64,000 nucleotides of DNA from positions 1,877,501 through 1,941,500 of the forward strand of contig NC_083519.1 of NCBI RefSeq assembly GCF_032362555.1, written 5' to 3'. Of the stretch, positions 44,732 through 56,300 are shown piece by piece (within the stretch, counting starts at the first letter, position 1; each line of letters starts with the position of its first letter). This DNA is from Amyelois transitella (lineage: Eukaryota; Arthropoda; Insecta; Lepidoptera; Pyralidae). Below the pieces are notes generated by a model that was not told the origin of the DNA, did no database searches, and saw nothing but the letters and a program-made list of their open reading frames with translations. A program made the position numbers and the translations under genes.

Positions 44732-46051
44732 TTAAGAATGTCGTATTTCAACCAGTCGGGTTATAACGTCGAACAAGCTGTAAGGACAGTCGTCTAGGTA
44801 CATATCACAGTTCCTGTTGTGACCATTTGCTTCGGCCTCGTAATATTCGTCGTCTATGCCTTCCTCGCGAGATGATGAGGGCCTGGAAGTGAAAAGGTAA
44901 GTTGCTTAAGTACCTAATGAAAATTTATTATAAGAAACTGGTGAATATACTACTTCTGAATGGGCCTGAAAATGACTAGGTAACTTGGTTAGGTAAACGA
45001 ATTTTCCAGAAAATGTTTATGCTCTATACCAGCTGGGATCAAATCCGTGCTTTCGGTTTCTAGTTTTCTCTGTTTGTGAGTGAGTATGTTTAAAGACAGT
45101 AAACCTATTCTGGTTTTAGGTTGTGTAGGTCAGACTACGGACATCCGTGTAAAAAATAGTATTTTCGTTAAATCACTGTGTTAAATCGTGGACAGTCAAT
45201 GTCCACCATTTACCACAGGTTAAATAATAGACATTGACTCCGAAACAAAAAAGACTAATCATGCTACCGGAAATATATTTAGATGATACAGTCATAAATA
45301 TCATTCTTTAAAAAGATTACACGGTAGGCAGAGCCAATAGACCTAGACTCGAGATTTTTGGCTAGCATAATGATGAAATTGACGGATTCCTAGCTTATAA
45401 GAAGAATATACATACGAATATATATAGACGAACATATCTTGATCAAATTAAGGACGTCCTGGTAAAGGGTCAGGTCAAAAGTACCCGAAACCGCCGAGCT
45501 TGCATGAAGAGAGTTATGAATGTGGATGAAGCAAAGGAAGTATGCAGGGATCGTGGCAAGTGGAAAGAGGTAGTCTCTGCCTACCCCTCCGGGAAAGAGG
45601 CGTGATTTTATGTATGTATGTATGTAAGAAGAATATCAAGTTATAAGCCTTTCCAGGACTGATTTTTACAATTACAAAGCACGTCACGTCTATATCCCTT
45701 GCGGGTAGAGAGAGCCAACGAGCGATGTAGAAAAGACTTAGAGGCCACGTTCAGCTGTATGGCTTTATGATGGAACAAAGTTATAATAAATACATATATA
45801 CATATGGTCACGTCTATATCCCTTGCGGGGTAGACAGAGCCAACAGTCTTGAAAAGACTGAATGGCCACGTTCAGTTATTTGGCTTAATGATAGAATTGA
45901 GATTCAAATAGTGACAGGTTGGTAGCCCATCGCCTAAAAGAGGAATCCCAAGTTTATAAGCCTATCCCTTAGTCGCCTTTTACGATATCCATGGGAAAGA
46001 GATGGAGTGGTCCTATTCTTTTTTGTAATGGTGTCAGGAATCACACAGCAC

Positions 46052-46104
<53 letters not shown>

Positions 46105-49100
46105 TATTATGTATGTAACTGTACATAATTGTTCATCCACTATAACATTTGCGATGTGATTCTGTGGCAATAGCTTACGTGAATATAATGTGCATGACGT
46201 GGCCCAGCAGCCCGTTGTGGTGAAGCGGCGTCTCTGCGGCTTCGCATATGTTCCTGAGCATGCATTCCCGCCCTTTCATTCCGTACCTGTAAACGTTAAC
46301 TAAATGCTTTAATAAAGTTTAGAGTGTTGAGCGCAATTGTTAATAATATCATAAAAATTTATTTGAAAATTTTAATTGAAGATGTTAAGAGTTATTTGAA
46401 AAGAATCTCTTGTTAAGTTGATGAAATATAATTTAGTTACACAATAAAAGATGCTGAATATAATATATATATATAATATGTATATATATAATATGTAATA
46501 TATATATATATATTATATAATATATATATATATTATTCTTGGTCATCAGACTGTAACATTTGCGATGTATGTCTGTGGCATATATCGCAAATGTTACATA
46601 AATAATGACTTTCTTTTTTTGATTCAAAGGTTGCGAGGTCAGATGGGATTCGCATTGGGTAAAAACCTGACTCACCGAATTCAGGATCCATGGTCAAAGG
46701 ATCACCCCGGGCAGCTCTTCAGAGTGGTGAGGATGCAACCGGGACTAAACCCAGGAGGAAGAAGACTGACTGTCATACAACACACAACACAGTCGGAAGT
46801 ACTATATGTGTAGATATGTATATTATGGTTTGTATGTTCCATGCTTAGTCTGCGAGACTCTTGGAGAGGATCTCTCTAAATTCTTAACGGGACTTTTATT
46901 TTCACAGGTAGTACCTTCACACAGGTAAAAGGTCAGGTCAAAAGTACCCGAAACCGCCGCGCTTGCATGAGAGAGAGTTATGAATGTGGATGAAGCGATG
47001 GAAGTATGCAGAGATCGTGGCAAGTGGAAAGAGGTAGTCTCTGCCTACCCCTCCGGGAAAGAGGCGTGATTTTTATGTATGTATGTACCTTCACACGATT
47101 AAACTATAGCTATTTTATGACTAAATATATAAAGAATAATTTAGCATTACAGGCTTACTCACTCTTGAAATCTGTTTTCTAACATTGTATAAGCGAGTTC
47201 TCTTGTCACACTGCGCGTCTGTCGAGAGCTGATGATCTGAAATTAAAAAAATAATTAAATCTGAGTTCTTTAGAACAATTTGAAACAAATTAAAGGAGAG
47301 AGATTATTTTTTATGGCGACGGGCTAAGAACCTGTTTTTTTAATTATTTAATACCTTATTGGCCAAAAAATATGTACAAAGGGCGGACTGAATGACGTTT
47401 GGTATTCTCTATCAGTATACCAGCTTACCAAACAGAAAAACTTTAAGTTGGTGGTGCGATAAAGTGCGTGCAAACAAACTACATAATACATACAAGGTTC
47501 ATAAAATACATACACATTAAATATCAAATTAGGATGACCCATTTTTGATCTGCCGAAGGAAGAAACCATTCACAGCATGTTTGAACGCCAAGCGACTAGG
47601 AGCTCTCACAATCATTTCAGGAAGAGCGTTACCTTTCAGTCGTTTCTACAATGTTGGTGCTGTCTACCCCGTGAGGGATAAGACTTAATGTTTGTATGTT
47701 CACTTACTGGCAGGTTAGGAAACAGGACTTCATCAATTTGCGTTATGTTTGTGACTTCACTGTAGTTGGCCTCGAAGTTGTATGAGACAAACACGTTCTT
47801 GTCCGGGATATCTAGCGGCACGGCTATAGCTACGAATACCTGAAATTATAATTTAACTAGAGGCCGCCCGCGACTTCGTCCGCATGGAAACCCTATCAAT
47901 CCCGCGGGAACTCTGGGATAAAAAGTAGCCTATGTGTTATTCTGGGTCTTCAGCTACCTACATACCAAATTTCATGGTAATTGGTTCAGTAGTTTTTGCG
48001 TGAAAGAGTAACAAACATCCATACAAACTTTCGCCTTTATAATAGTAGTAGGATACATTACCATAGATCGGAATAGGTAGTTTGATTTTATGTACTTGCA
48101 TCATAAATTACCATAGAAAGCATAACATGGATAAGCCTCTTTTCCGGGATTCCATTTCAGTACTTACACTTACAGTAAACTACATTGTCCGCGGGTAACA
48201 TAGGACTACAATTTACGTGAACGAAGTCGGGGGAAAATAGCTACAACTAATATATTCTTCATCCCACTTGTAAAAATTCCGGAAAAAATCTCAATAATTT
48301 ACAAATCCCGCAATCCCGGAGGCATGTCCATATTAATATATACGTTTCAGTTCATTGACCCCAATTCAATCTACCTATTCCGATCTTTGTACTACATTAT
48401 ATTGTAACTATATTTGAACCTTTTGGGGTAGAAACTCTGGGACCGTGGGGCCCATCTGCCCATCAGCTTTTCCGACATTTTAAGTTTGTTACCGCTTCTT
48501 TTGCACTGTCTTGGAAGCGGCAGTAAATACAGTTTTAAGTTATTTATTTGACGTTAACCGATGTTGTGAAACCAAAAGATTTGACAATTATTAAGCGATA
48601 TGAAGTATTCTATAATAATGAATAAAAATTAAATTTTTAATTTTGAATTGTCGAAAAAGCTGAATGAGGTATCTCGTGACCGGAGAGCTGTAAATTATCT
48701 GGCTCAGAGAATTCAAAATAGCAATGCTGCCAGCATTCTGGGCACACTCCCGCAAGTTGATTCAATGCAGGGACTGTACAATTTGTGAATTAAATTTTAG
48801 TTTGTAATGATCTTTTTTCTTTCTTTTTATAAGTAGTTTAAGCTTTAGATTCAATTTGATTAAGTTTTCTATGTATAACATGCAGCTTGGAAGAATTATA
48901 TATGCAATTACAAGTTATACAATTGACGGCGTGTTTACGAGTATTACAGTGATGTACGTGTACCTGCCTGTAAACCCTAGGTTTGTTTCCGCGTCAGGCA
49001 ATGATGAAAAGTTAATGTCTAGTTTAGATATGCTAGGTAATCCCGTCTGAGCTCTGGGATTTTTCCAGGGGAAATTAACCCATACTTATACGTGTAGTTG

Positions 49101-49537
49101 CCCAAATGTGCAGGTAACTTCATGATTCCCTCACTGTCAAAATAAACCAATGTATGTATATAACTCAGAAAAGAGTTTTTGGTCATACCCAGGGAAGGAT
49201 TTGAATCGCTCGATCACCAACTCTTTTGTCGTGTGGTTCCCGAACAAAACAGAAGCTCTCTACTTAATCGGATGACTTAATTTTAAACAAATATAAATTA
49301 ACCTCTTAGTTGTGTAGTTGTGTGAAAAATAGCTGAACGTAGGCCACGTTCAGCTATTTTTCACACAACTTTTCAAGACTGTTGGCTCTGTCTACCCCGC
49401 AAGGGATATAGACGTGACTATATGTATGTATGTATGTTGTGTGAAAGATACTTACGCCATAAAGACTAGTTGGCGGGAAAATTATTGTTCTTCTTTGTCT
49501 GATGCTTTTTTCTGAATTACAAGCACCAATCAACCCT
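44732..49537 (-). CDS. DM4/DM12-family secreted protein (proximal copy, 5' incomplete)
   Basis: Exons in transcript order: 49537-49456, 47839-47708, 47236-47163, 46286-46179, 44882-44732. All have GT-AG junctions with matching phases. The visible protein begins GLIGACNSEKSIRQRRTIIF and ends ITRLVEIRHS. Family features: PLDIPDKNVFVSYNFEANYS, with NYS and NIT glycosylation sites; a helix SVTRELAYTMLENRF; the cysteine motif GMKGRECMLRNICEAAE; the end motif CDMYLDDCP. Function is unknown for the family. The first listed exon opens with 1 nt of a codon after a strong acceptor (ttttttcctcaacag). No in-frame ATG exists before an upstream TAG, so a further 5' exon must exist or has been lost. Exon lengths 132/74/108/151 parallel the distal paralogue's 129/89/108/148. 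Confidence 0.85.
45428..45627 (+). mobile_element. LINE-E 3' fragment
   Basis: Encodes [20 protein letters not shown] and ends with the ATGT tail. It lies in the last intron of the proximal DM4/DM12 gene, antisense to it. Confidence 0.85.
45670..46099 (-). repeat. SINE-A fragment, SINE-A copy and (TA)n
   Basis: Positions 45670-45780 hold a fragment and 45793-46052 a near-full copy, ending 'gtgtcaggaatcacacagca'. Positions 46055-46099 are an uninterrupted TA run of about 22 units. Confidence 0.85.
46179..46286 (-). CDS. proximal DM4/DM12 gene, exon with Cys motif
   Basis: Encodes YGMKGRECMLRNICEAAETP, then LHHNGLLGHVMHIIF, and closes with AC (phase 2). The acceptor is 'cgtttacag'; the donor is GTAAGC. 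The same length (108 nt) and phases as exon 4 of the distal gene. Confidence 0.88.
46455..46770. repeat. AT microsatellite, hairpin and SINE-D
   Basis: Positions 46458-46535 are compound TA/ATA repeats. Positions 46552-46598 hold a 15-bp perfect inverted repeat (tgtaacatttgcgat and its complement) around a 17-nt loop. Positions 46620-46755 (+) hold a SINE-D body ('ggttgcgaggtcagatggga'). Confidence 0.75.
46924..47088 (+). mobile_element. LINE-E 3' tail
   Basis: Carries 'ggtcaggtcaaaagtacccg' to 'gcgtgatttttatgtatgta'. Confidence 0.85.
47163..47236 (-). CDS. proximal DM4/DM12 gene, helix exon
   Basis: Encodes IISSRQTRSVTRELAYTMLE then NRFQ plus GA (phase 2). The acceptor is 'tttaatttcag'; the donor is GTGAGT. 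Confidence 0.82.
47636..47698 (+). repeat. SINE-A 3' end beside an exon
   Basis: 'ctgtctaccccgtgagggat' and a short ATGT-type end, about 10 bp from the exon 47708-47839 and just outside its donor hexamer (47702-47707). Confidence 0.7.
47708..47839 (-). CDS. proximal DM4/DM12 gene, core exon
   Basis: Encodes VFVAIAVPLDIPDKNVFVSY, then NFEANYSEVTNITQIDEVLF and PNLP. Both ends are phase 0. The acceptor is 'aatttcag'; the donor is CCA|GTAAGT. 44 codons against 43 in the paralogue. Confidence 0.9.
47857..48054 (-). mobile_element. Helitron-like repeat
   Basis: Minus strand ends 'gcggacgaagtcgcgggcgg' + cctCTAG. The body contains 'cacgcaaaaactactgaacc' and 'ttatcccagagttcccgcgg'. Confidence 0.7.
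48480..48660 (+). repeat. retroposon family F copy
   Basis: Inverted relative to 395-600; ends 'atgaataaaaattaaatttt'. Confidence 0.6.
48661..49315. other. intron of proximal DM4/DM12 gene
   Basis: No exon recognised. Short decayed SINE-like pieces occur near 49080-49250 ('tgtgcaggtaacttcatgat', 'gtcgtgtggttcccga'). Confidence 0.45.
49316..49434 (+). repeat. 25-bp perfect hairpin leading into a SINE-A 3' end
   Basis: Arms 49316-49340 and 49346-49370 are exact complements around aggcc. The right arm carries SINE-A sequence (acgttcagctattt) in reverse, and the SINE continues as 'ttttcaagactgttggctct' to 'gactatatgtatgtatgtat'. This is a fold-back within a SINE-A. Confidence 0.92.
49456..49537 (-). 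CDS. proximal DM4/DM12 gene, N-terminal exon
   Basis: Encodes GLIGACNSEKSIRQRRTIIF then PPTSLYG, comparable to KHERKRRYLLFTPSTQWG in the distal paralogue. GLIGAC looks like the end of a signal peptide. The donor GGC|GTAAGT is phase 0; the acceptor is 'ttttttcctcaacag'. Confidence 0.75.
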
Positions 49538-49619
49538 CTGTTGAGGAAAAAAGTATATATTTTTAAGTACCTTTTCTCTAAAGTCTAAAGGTTAGGAATA
49601 CATTAAAACGATCAGCTCT

Positions 49620-49740
49620 CTTGTAGAGAGAATGAATGAATGTGGATGAAGCGAAAGAAGTGTGCAGCGGATCATGGTATGATAAAAAACGTAGCCTCTG
49701 CCTATCCCTCCGGGAAAAAGGCGTGTTGTATATGTTGTGT
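49620..49740 (+). mobile_element. LINE-E 3' tail, diverged
   Basis: 'gaatgtggatgaagcgaaag' to 'cctatccctccgggaaaaag'. It lies just upstream of the proximal gene's first visible exon. Confidence 0.72.
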
Positions 49741-50603
49741 TTTAGGTTTTCATTCTCTAATGCTTGAATATGCACCCAAGTAACATTAAGCTTTATAACT
49801 AAGATATTTTATCACCAAACAATAGGCTTATAACCATTGTGACTGCTTGTACTATAAATGTTTCTAAAAGATCGGGTTTGTTCTATGAGGTAAAAGAGTT
49901 CAGTTATATAAATTAGCTCTTAAAATGCATACACGACCACATAAAATAATATTTATATATTTATCCTTTAAAAAGTATAAAGCATGCGATTATAGTACGG
50001 TAGATAATCTTAATTACATGTTTTTATATATGTCCAGTTCTAATGATGCGTCAGAATTAATAAATAGTAATCCTGACTAGAAGATCGGCCTGCAGGCTGC
50101 CTCACACTGATTTTCTTTAGTAAATACTCGAATAAGTCATTTTTACATGGCAGGATTTGAACCTGACATGCCGTACACGACTTACACCACTTTGATCGTT
50201 CACCCTTAACTATAAGGTAATCCCACACTTGATAACTAAGAAAAAACATTATTTTCAAAAGAATGAAATTAAGACGAGGCTAACTTATGTAAAAAGGGCT
50301 AACAGAAAAATGGACTCACAAAGTCGCTATTACTTTCAACAACTCCATTTTCTAGCACATATAAACACAAGTCACCAACACTATACGTATAAAATGAAAC
50401 TAAACCGAACATACGGACAGGCTAACTGTTCTATATGTGTGGAAAATTATCACATATCCGTTAAACTGACGATAATTGGATCTAGTTCAGGCGAGACACA
50501 AATGTGAAAGTTATGACAATTGTTTTAAGTTTTATGGAAAAAAAATAATAGTAAGTCTCTTAAATATATCTCTAAGAGTGAAGGACTACGGAACTTAATA
50601 CTT
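49741..50603. other. upstream of proximal DM4/DM12 gene
   Basis: AT-rich. A tRNA-like sequence complement is visible near 50145-50215 ('catggcaggatttgaacctg'), probably a SINE head. The missing first exon of the proximal gene was sought here and not found. Confidence 0.45.
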
Positions 50604-50740
50604 TTTGTTTGTTTGTTTGTTTGTAATATCTTTATTGCATAGAAATTTACACAGTAACAAGAAATAGTATATAGTTATGAAATAAACAAATCACTTGCAA
50701 TGGCGGACTTATCCCATGAGAGGGATCTCTTCCAGTCAAC
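50604..50740 (-). repeat. retroposon family G copy
   Basis: (TTTG)n, then 'taatatctttattgcataga' to 'gagggatctcttccagtcaa'. On the minus strand it ends in a CAAA-rich tail. Confidence 0.62.
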
Positions 50741-50944
50741 CGGCAAACAGTAATACTTTTTCTTTGGTATTCTGCTAACTATGAGCTTAAGTCATACGTT
50801 TGTTATAACATTGATTTTTTTAAATTGACAGTAAATGTTTGCTTTTTCAACACTAATTGAAGTCCGTATTACTAGCGAAGTAACGAATCTTTTTGTCAAC
50901 CCTTTCATAAGTTATTTGCAAGAATATGTTAGTGTTATAAAACA

Positions 50945-51172
50945 TACAGACATACATATAGTCACGTATCTATTTTCACTTTTGTAGGGTAGACAGAGCC
51001 AGCAGTCTTGAAAAGACTGAATTGGAATTCAAATAGTGACAGGTTACTAGCCCATCGCCTAAAAAAGAATCCCAAGTTTGTAAGCCTATCCCTTAGTCGC
51101 CTTTTACGACATCCATTGGAAAGAGATGGAGTGGTCCTATTCTTTTTTGTATTGGTGCCGGGAACCACACGG
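50945..51172 (-). repeat. SINE-A copy
   Basis: 'agtcacgtatctattttcac' to 'ggtgccgggaaccacacggt', with a short central deletion. Confidence 0.85.
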
Positions 51173-51459
51173 TAACATTATGGTAATGCATATTTTCTAG
51201 ATCTGATGCATTGACTTGATTTGGTCCCGTTACTACTTGTCAACATTGGACTTCCATTTCATGTGATAATTGACCTGAACTCCACTCAGGTGACCTTAAT
51301 ACCCAGCACGTTTTACCAATGACTGAATAAAAATTATTCCAAGTGTATTCAAATTTAATAAGATTTTTAAAAACTCTATCTTGCTTGCTCTATATTTGCT
51401 TATTAACGTCATATATTCTCATGACTATATAACTAATTTTTTTCGAAAGAAAAGTCTTT

Positions 51460-51645
51460 TTACGACTAAGGAACAGGCTTATAAACTTGGGATTCCTCAT
51501 ATATTCGATGGGCTAGCACCCTATCTTTATTTGAATCTCGATTCCAACATAAGGTCATACAACTGAACGTGGCCTATCAATGTACTTAAGACTGTTGGCT
51601 CTGTCTACCCCGCAAGGGATATAGCCGTGAATATATGTATGTAGG
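51460..51645 (+). repeat. SINE-A 3' two-thirds
   Basis: 'cgactaaggaacaggcttat' to 'gtgaatatatgtatgtaggc'. Confidence 0.78.
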
Positions 51646-51648
51646 CAT

Positions 51649-51688
51649 ATACCGGCACTTCAGATTTCCTATTCTGAAGTGCCGGTAT
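51649..51688. repeat. 16-bp perfect hairpin, 8-nt loop
   Basis: Arms 51649-51664 (ataccggcacttcaga) and 51673-51688 are exact complements. Confidence 0.92.
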
Positions 51689-51717
51689 AGTACATACTAT
51701 TCAAAAGAGATATTCAT

Positions 51718-51945
51718 GATATCTATTCAAAAGAGATGGTGTGGTCCTCCACACCATTTCTTTTGAATAGATATCGTGAAAGGCGATTAAGGGATCGGTT
51801 AATAAACTTAGGAATCTTCTTTTAGGCAATTACCTAGCAAACTGTCACTATTTGAATCTCAATGACTGAGGCTTTAAGTATATTCCAGACTGTTAGCTCT
51901 ATCTACCCCAGAAAGAATATAGATTTTATATACATATGTATGTAA
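51718..51945 (+). repeat. 27-bp hairpin running into SINE-A
   Basis: Arms 51718-51744 and 51749-51775 have one mismatch around tcct. The sequence then continues as a plus-strand SINE-A ('atatcgtgaaaggcgattaa' to 'tatacatatgtatgta'). Confidence 0.9.
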
Positions 51946-53221
51946 TACCAGTTTTATAATTAACACGATACTTAAATTCCAATAAATGTTAAACTCCCCT
52001 ACTCATATCAAATACGTATTAAGTGGAGGTGAACAAATATATGCTATCACCGACATACGTAATCATAGAATTTACAACGAATTAACATGACAAAAGCCAT
52101 AGGGGGAGTATGTCTTCACAATTGGCGTTATTATGGTGTGCACCTACCTTAATATAAGAAGGGATTTAATATGGGGCGGTGCGTCGTTATACGCAATTAA
52201 GGTATTTTTGGTACATACATATAGCCACGTCTATATCCCTTGCGGGGTAGACAGAGCCGACAGTGTTGAACATATAAATGCATATGTATGTGGAAATGTG
52301 TTATAATCAAAGATGTGTATAAGAAAAAAAAAAAAAAATATTTTTACTATGGACCTCATGAATATCATATCATAACTTGCAAAAATCTTCTAATTATCTT
52401 TTTATTCAGTTCCTCGTTAAAGATAATATCACATTAATGAAGTAAGTACATTAGAATGAAAATCACGAGTGTAGGTGCGCTAGTAACGCAATGCGGAAAA
52501 AAGAGGAAATAAAATGGTATGTTTGTATTATCATAATCAAATTTATTTTCCGTGCCGTGTCGTGTGTTAGGATTTTCGCTCGGCTGTGCCAAGACTGTGT
52601 GACGTCATCGCTTTATTTTTTATTCACGAAAAATGTTATTGCCTCCTGTAATATGACTTTCGAACAAATATTCTGCGTATAAATATTTTTGCTGACTCAT
52701 AGAATGGTTTTTTTTTATATTTAAAGTTTTTTTCCCAAAAGTTCCATCGGAGGGAGCACCCTTTGTACATGAAAAAGTTAGTTTGTAATAGATGTTTATC
52801 ATATTTTCTTCTTGGATTTATTATCTCTCTCTCATGCAAGAGAAAACCCAAATTTATAAGCCTATCCCTAAGTTGCCTTTTACGAGATCCATGGGAAAGG
52901 TTCGATTCTTAAGTGCCGGAAACCACAAGGCTTATCTTATATTTGCGTTTCAACTTTTCATTGTAGAACTTCGGGACCCTGGGTCTGCTTTTCGTCTTTC
53001 TAGGTTCATGATAATACTAATAAAATAAATGATAAATTTAAGAGTCTGCGTTTTAGTTACATTTCAGGCAAATACTTTTGAACAAATTTTGGAAATATTT
53101 TAGAGAACTTAATAAATAGGTATTAAGTACTAGCTACTGTCTTCATGTGACGCGCAGTTGCGGTTTAAAAAAAATTTAAATCACATCGAAATAATGAAAC
53201 AAAACAAAAAACATTAACATT
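51946..53221. other. intergenic between the DM4/DM12 genes
   Basis: AT-rich; contains a minus SINE-A tail fragment at 52209-52290 and a fragment at about 52855-52935. No exon recognised. Confidence 0.5.
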
Positions 53222-53227
53222 TTTATT
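53222..53227 (-). terminator. poly(A) signal, distal DM4/DM12 gene
   Basis: Minus-strand AATAAA 12 nt after the TGA stop, so the 3' UTR would be very short. Confidence 0.6.
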
Positions 53228-53238
53228 TAATCTTTAAC

Positions 53239-53386
53239 TCAAAGCTTTTCAATGAAGACAGACATCAGATCTAAGGGGTTAGTTGGGCACCCATCGGCGT
53301 AGTGGTCACAATAGCCGTCCATGCCGAGGTACTCCGCTTCATAGTAAATATCGTCCAGGGCATCTTCAGACATAGATGTGGATGGC
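53239..53386 (-). CDS. distal DM4/DM12 gene, exon 5
   Basis: Encodes T-PSTSMSEDALDDIYYEAEYL, then YCDHYADGCPTNPLDLMSVF and IEKL-stop. The acceptor is 'ctttacag'. Confidence 0.92.
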
Positions 53387-56300
53387 CTGTAAAGGGAACA
53401 AGTTATATGCCTTATTAATAATAATTTAAATTATCTACACTAAAAATAAAGTGAATAGATTGGTTTTTCTCTATATTTGTTAGGAATAAACTCAAAAACT
53501 ACTGGACTTTGGCAAAGATATAGAATAGACCATCGAGAGTAACATAGATTTTTTTCTGGGATTTCCCACGAGCGCGAAGCCCCGCTCAAATAATAGTAAG
53601 TATATAAAGATACCCATTTTATAATACCCAAAACCGACGCCCAAAGTGGAAGACGCTAAAGTATGCAGGGATTGTAGCAAGTGGAAAATAACAGTATCTG
53701 CCTACCTATCCGAGAAAGACTGATGAAGAAAGAATGACTTTATAGTATGAATATAATGTTACTCTATGTAATATTATAAATGTTAAAGAAAATTTGATGT
53801 TTATAAGTTATATATACTCACTATAATAATTAAATATATCATCTTGAAATTATACACAGCACCTAACTACTTACGTCTTTTTTAAAAATAACTTTTACAT
53901 CAATCAGTTAGGAATTTCTTCCTATTTCTTTTTCTATTATAATTATAAAGGTCACTGGCAGAAAATTTATTATTCTTAGTCTCCTCATTATTAAGGACCT
54001 CTCATTGTATGGAATGAAAGACACACAGACGCTGTTGATATAGTTAATGGAGCGGTGCGCCGATGATTCCATTTCCCATATAAGTAGGTATTTTATTGAC
54101 AATCAATTAAGACATGAGTTTTATCTCCTTGCTTTCGTGTATTTTTTTATATACATACATAAAATCACGCCTTTCCCGGAGGGGTAGGCAGAGACTACTT
54201 CTTACTTCTTGCCACGATCTCCTGAAAATTTCTTTCGCCTCATTAGCATTCGTAACTCTCTTCATGCAAGCTCGTTTTGTTTTGTCTTTTTTTTTGAAGG
54301 ACTGATGGCCGCCTGTGGCGTAGTGGTCGAATTCTCGCCTCTGAACTAAAAGATCCCGGGTTCAATCACTGGTCATGTCATGATGGAAAAAGATATTTTT
54401 CTGATTGAATTGGATCTTGGATGTTTATCTATTTATTTGTTATAAAATACTATCGTTGAGTTGGTTTCAAGGCTTGTTACGAGATACTGATTGAACAATA
54501 CCATACTTTATAATAATTATGTACATACATATATAGATAAAAAGTTCTTTAGGCGGCCTTAGCCGGGACTCAAACCCGGGACCTACTATGTCACACACGC
54601 CGCGGCAGTGAGGCCGTCAGAACAACCACGACAATCTAAATTACCGTTCAAATACACATAAAACTACAACCCTCAAGCGAAAATCATACAAATTATAACT
54701 CACGTTAGCAATAGGTGGAGCAAATCGCCAACTAAGCCGTCGTGTAGGAGATGTGATGTGGCGTTCTCGCAGATTGCCCTTAGTAAGCATGGCCGACCTT
54801 TCGCTCCGTGACTGGGGACCAAGTTTATTTATTATCTTGATTAAAACCTGACTAAATGGTAGTTCTGTTCTTATTTCACATACATACATATTATCACGTC
54901 TATATCCCTTGCGGGGTAGACAGGGCCTACAGTCTTGATAGTAATGATAGGCCACGATCAGCTGTTTGGCTTATACTGATAGAATAGTGATTCATATGAA
55001 GTGACAAGTTGCAAGCCAGTCGCCTATAAAAAGAATGTCAAGTTTATAAGTGTATACATACATACATATCACGTCTTTACAGCGTACGGGTTGGTCAAAA
55101 CCAATAGATAAAAGAAAAGATGTTACTTTCGAAGTTAAATTTTTAATTTGCGCAGTGGCAAAATTATTGCTTTCAGAGAATTTCTAGGTGACGAATAAAT
55201 TTATTCAGTTATGTTTTTATTTTATTTTGCGCAATAAATCATAATAAAGGTAAGGTTGCAAACGATTTTATAATACGAGTAGCTTGCCGGAGTCAGTGTT
55301 CGATATGCCTGACCAAAAATTTTAATCAAATTCGGTACACTCTTGTACATCAATTTTATTTTAATTTGACATTATATTTAACATTTCATTACTTATTTTT
55401 ATTTCATTATTTATAAAATCAATAGATATAAGAAGATATGGCTGGTCTAGCAACCTGTCACTATTTGAATCTCAATTCTATCATTAAACCAGGCAGCTGA
55501 ATGTGGCCTATCTGTCTTTTCAAGACTGTTGGCTCCTCTGTCTTCCCCAAGGGATATAGACGTGATTATATGTATGTATAAAAAGATATGACAATTGGGA
55601 CATTTCAGTTCAATTATTGATCAGATGAAATTGCAAAATGGCTATTTTCTCCATTCTTTTTTTATAAAAACATTAATATCTCTGTAAGTAGAATATGTAA
55701 TACTAAATAGCAGCTAGGATTAAATACGGTCCAATTTAAAACCTCCTTCTTTTTTAGAGTCGGTTAAAAAGTAGTAACTTTTTGCTTGAAAGGCCACATT
55801 ATTTCTACACGTGCATATTTATAGGTAATAATTTATAGGAGAGACGAAAACATTCGTTTCCCCTAATACCCTATAACATAGCAAGAGTAACAGCCAATTT
55901 ATTAACATAATTACTGAGGTAAGTCGCTGTGATTAGTCTTGTAGAAATGAACATCAAAATTTAATTGAAACGAATGGTAATTGATATTGTTAATTAATTT
56001 TTGTGCCTTTTTTGTATGGAGGGAATATATTTGTATTGGTAAAGGTTCATGTCAAGAGTAGTGTTGCGTTATACAAACTATATGGATGAGAGTTCTTCTA
56101 TTCTTTTATTGAAATGCCAAAAAGTTGAAAATATAACAGAATGCTGTCTGTATAATGTTATTATTTCTAACTTACACATTACTGAGGAATACCTCTCTGA
56201 GAAAACGTTACGCTTCATTGAGTATTATTACGTTGCTAACCAATCGCCTATATTTAAAAAAAAACCTAATAAATAAATATAAATATATACGGGACAAATT

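Noticed and set aside
48856..49050. Small plus-strand frame with hydrophobic start
   Set aside because: Antisense in a DM4/DM12 intron, with no conserved motif and no promoter or splice evidence.
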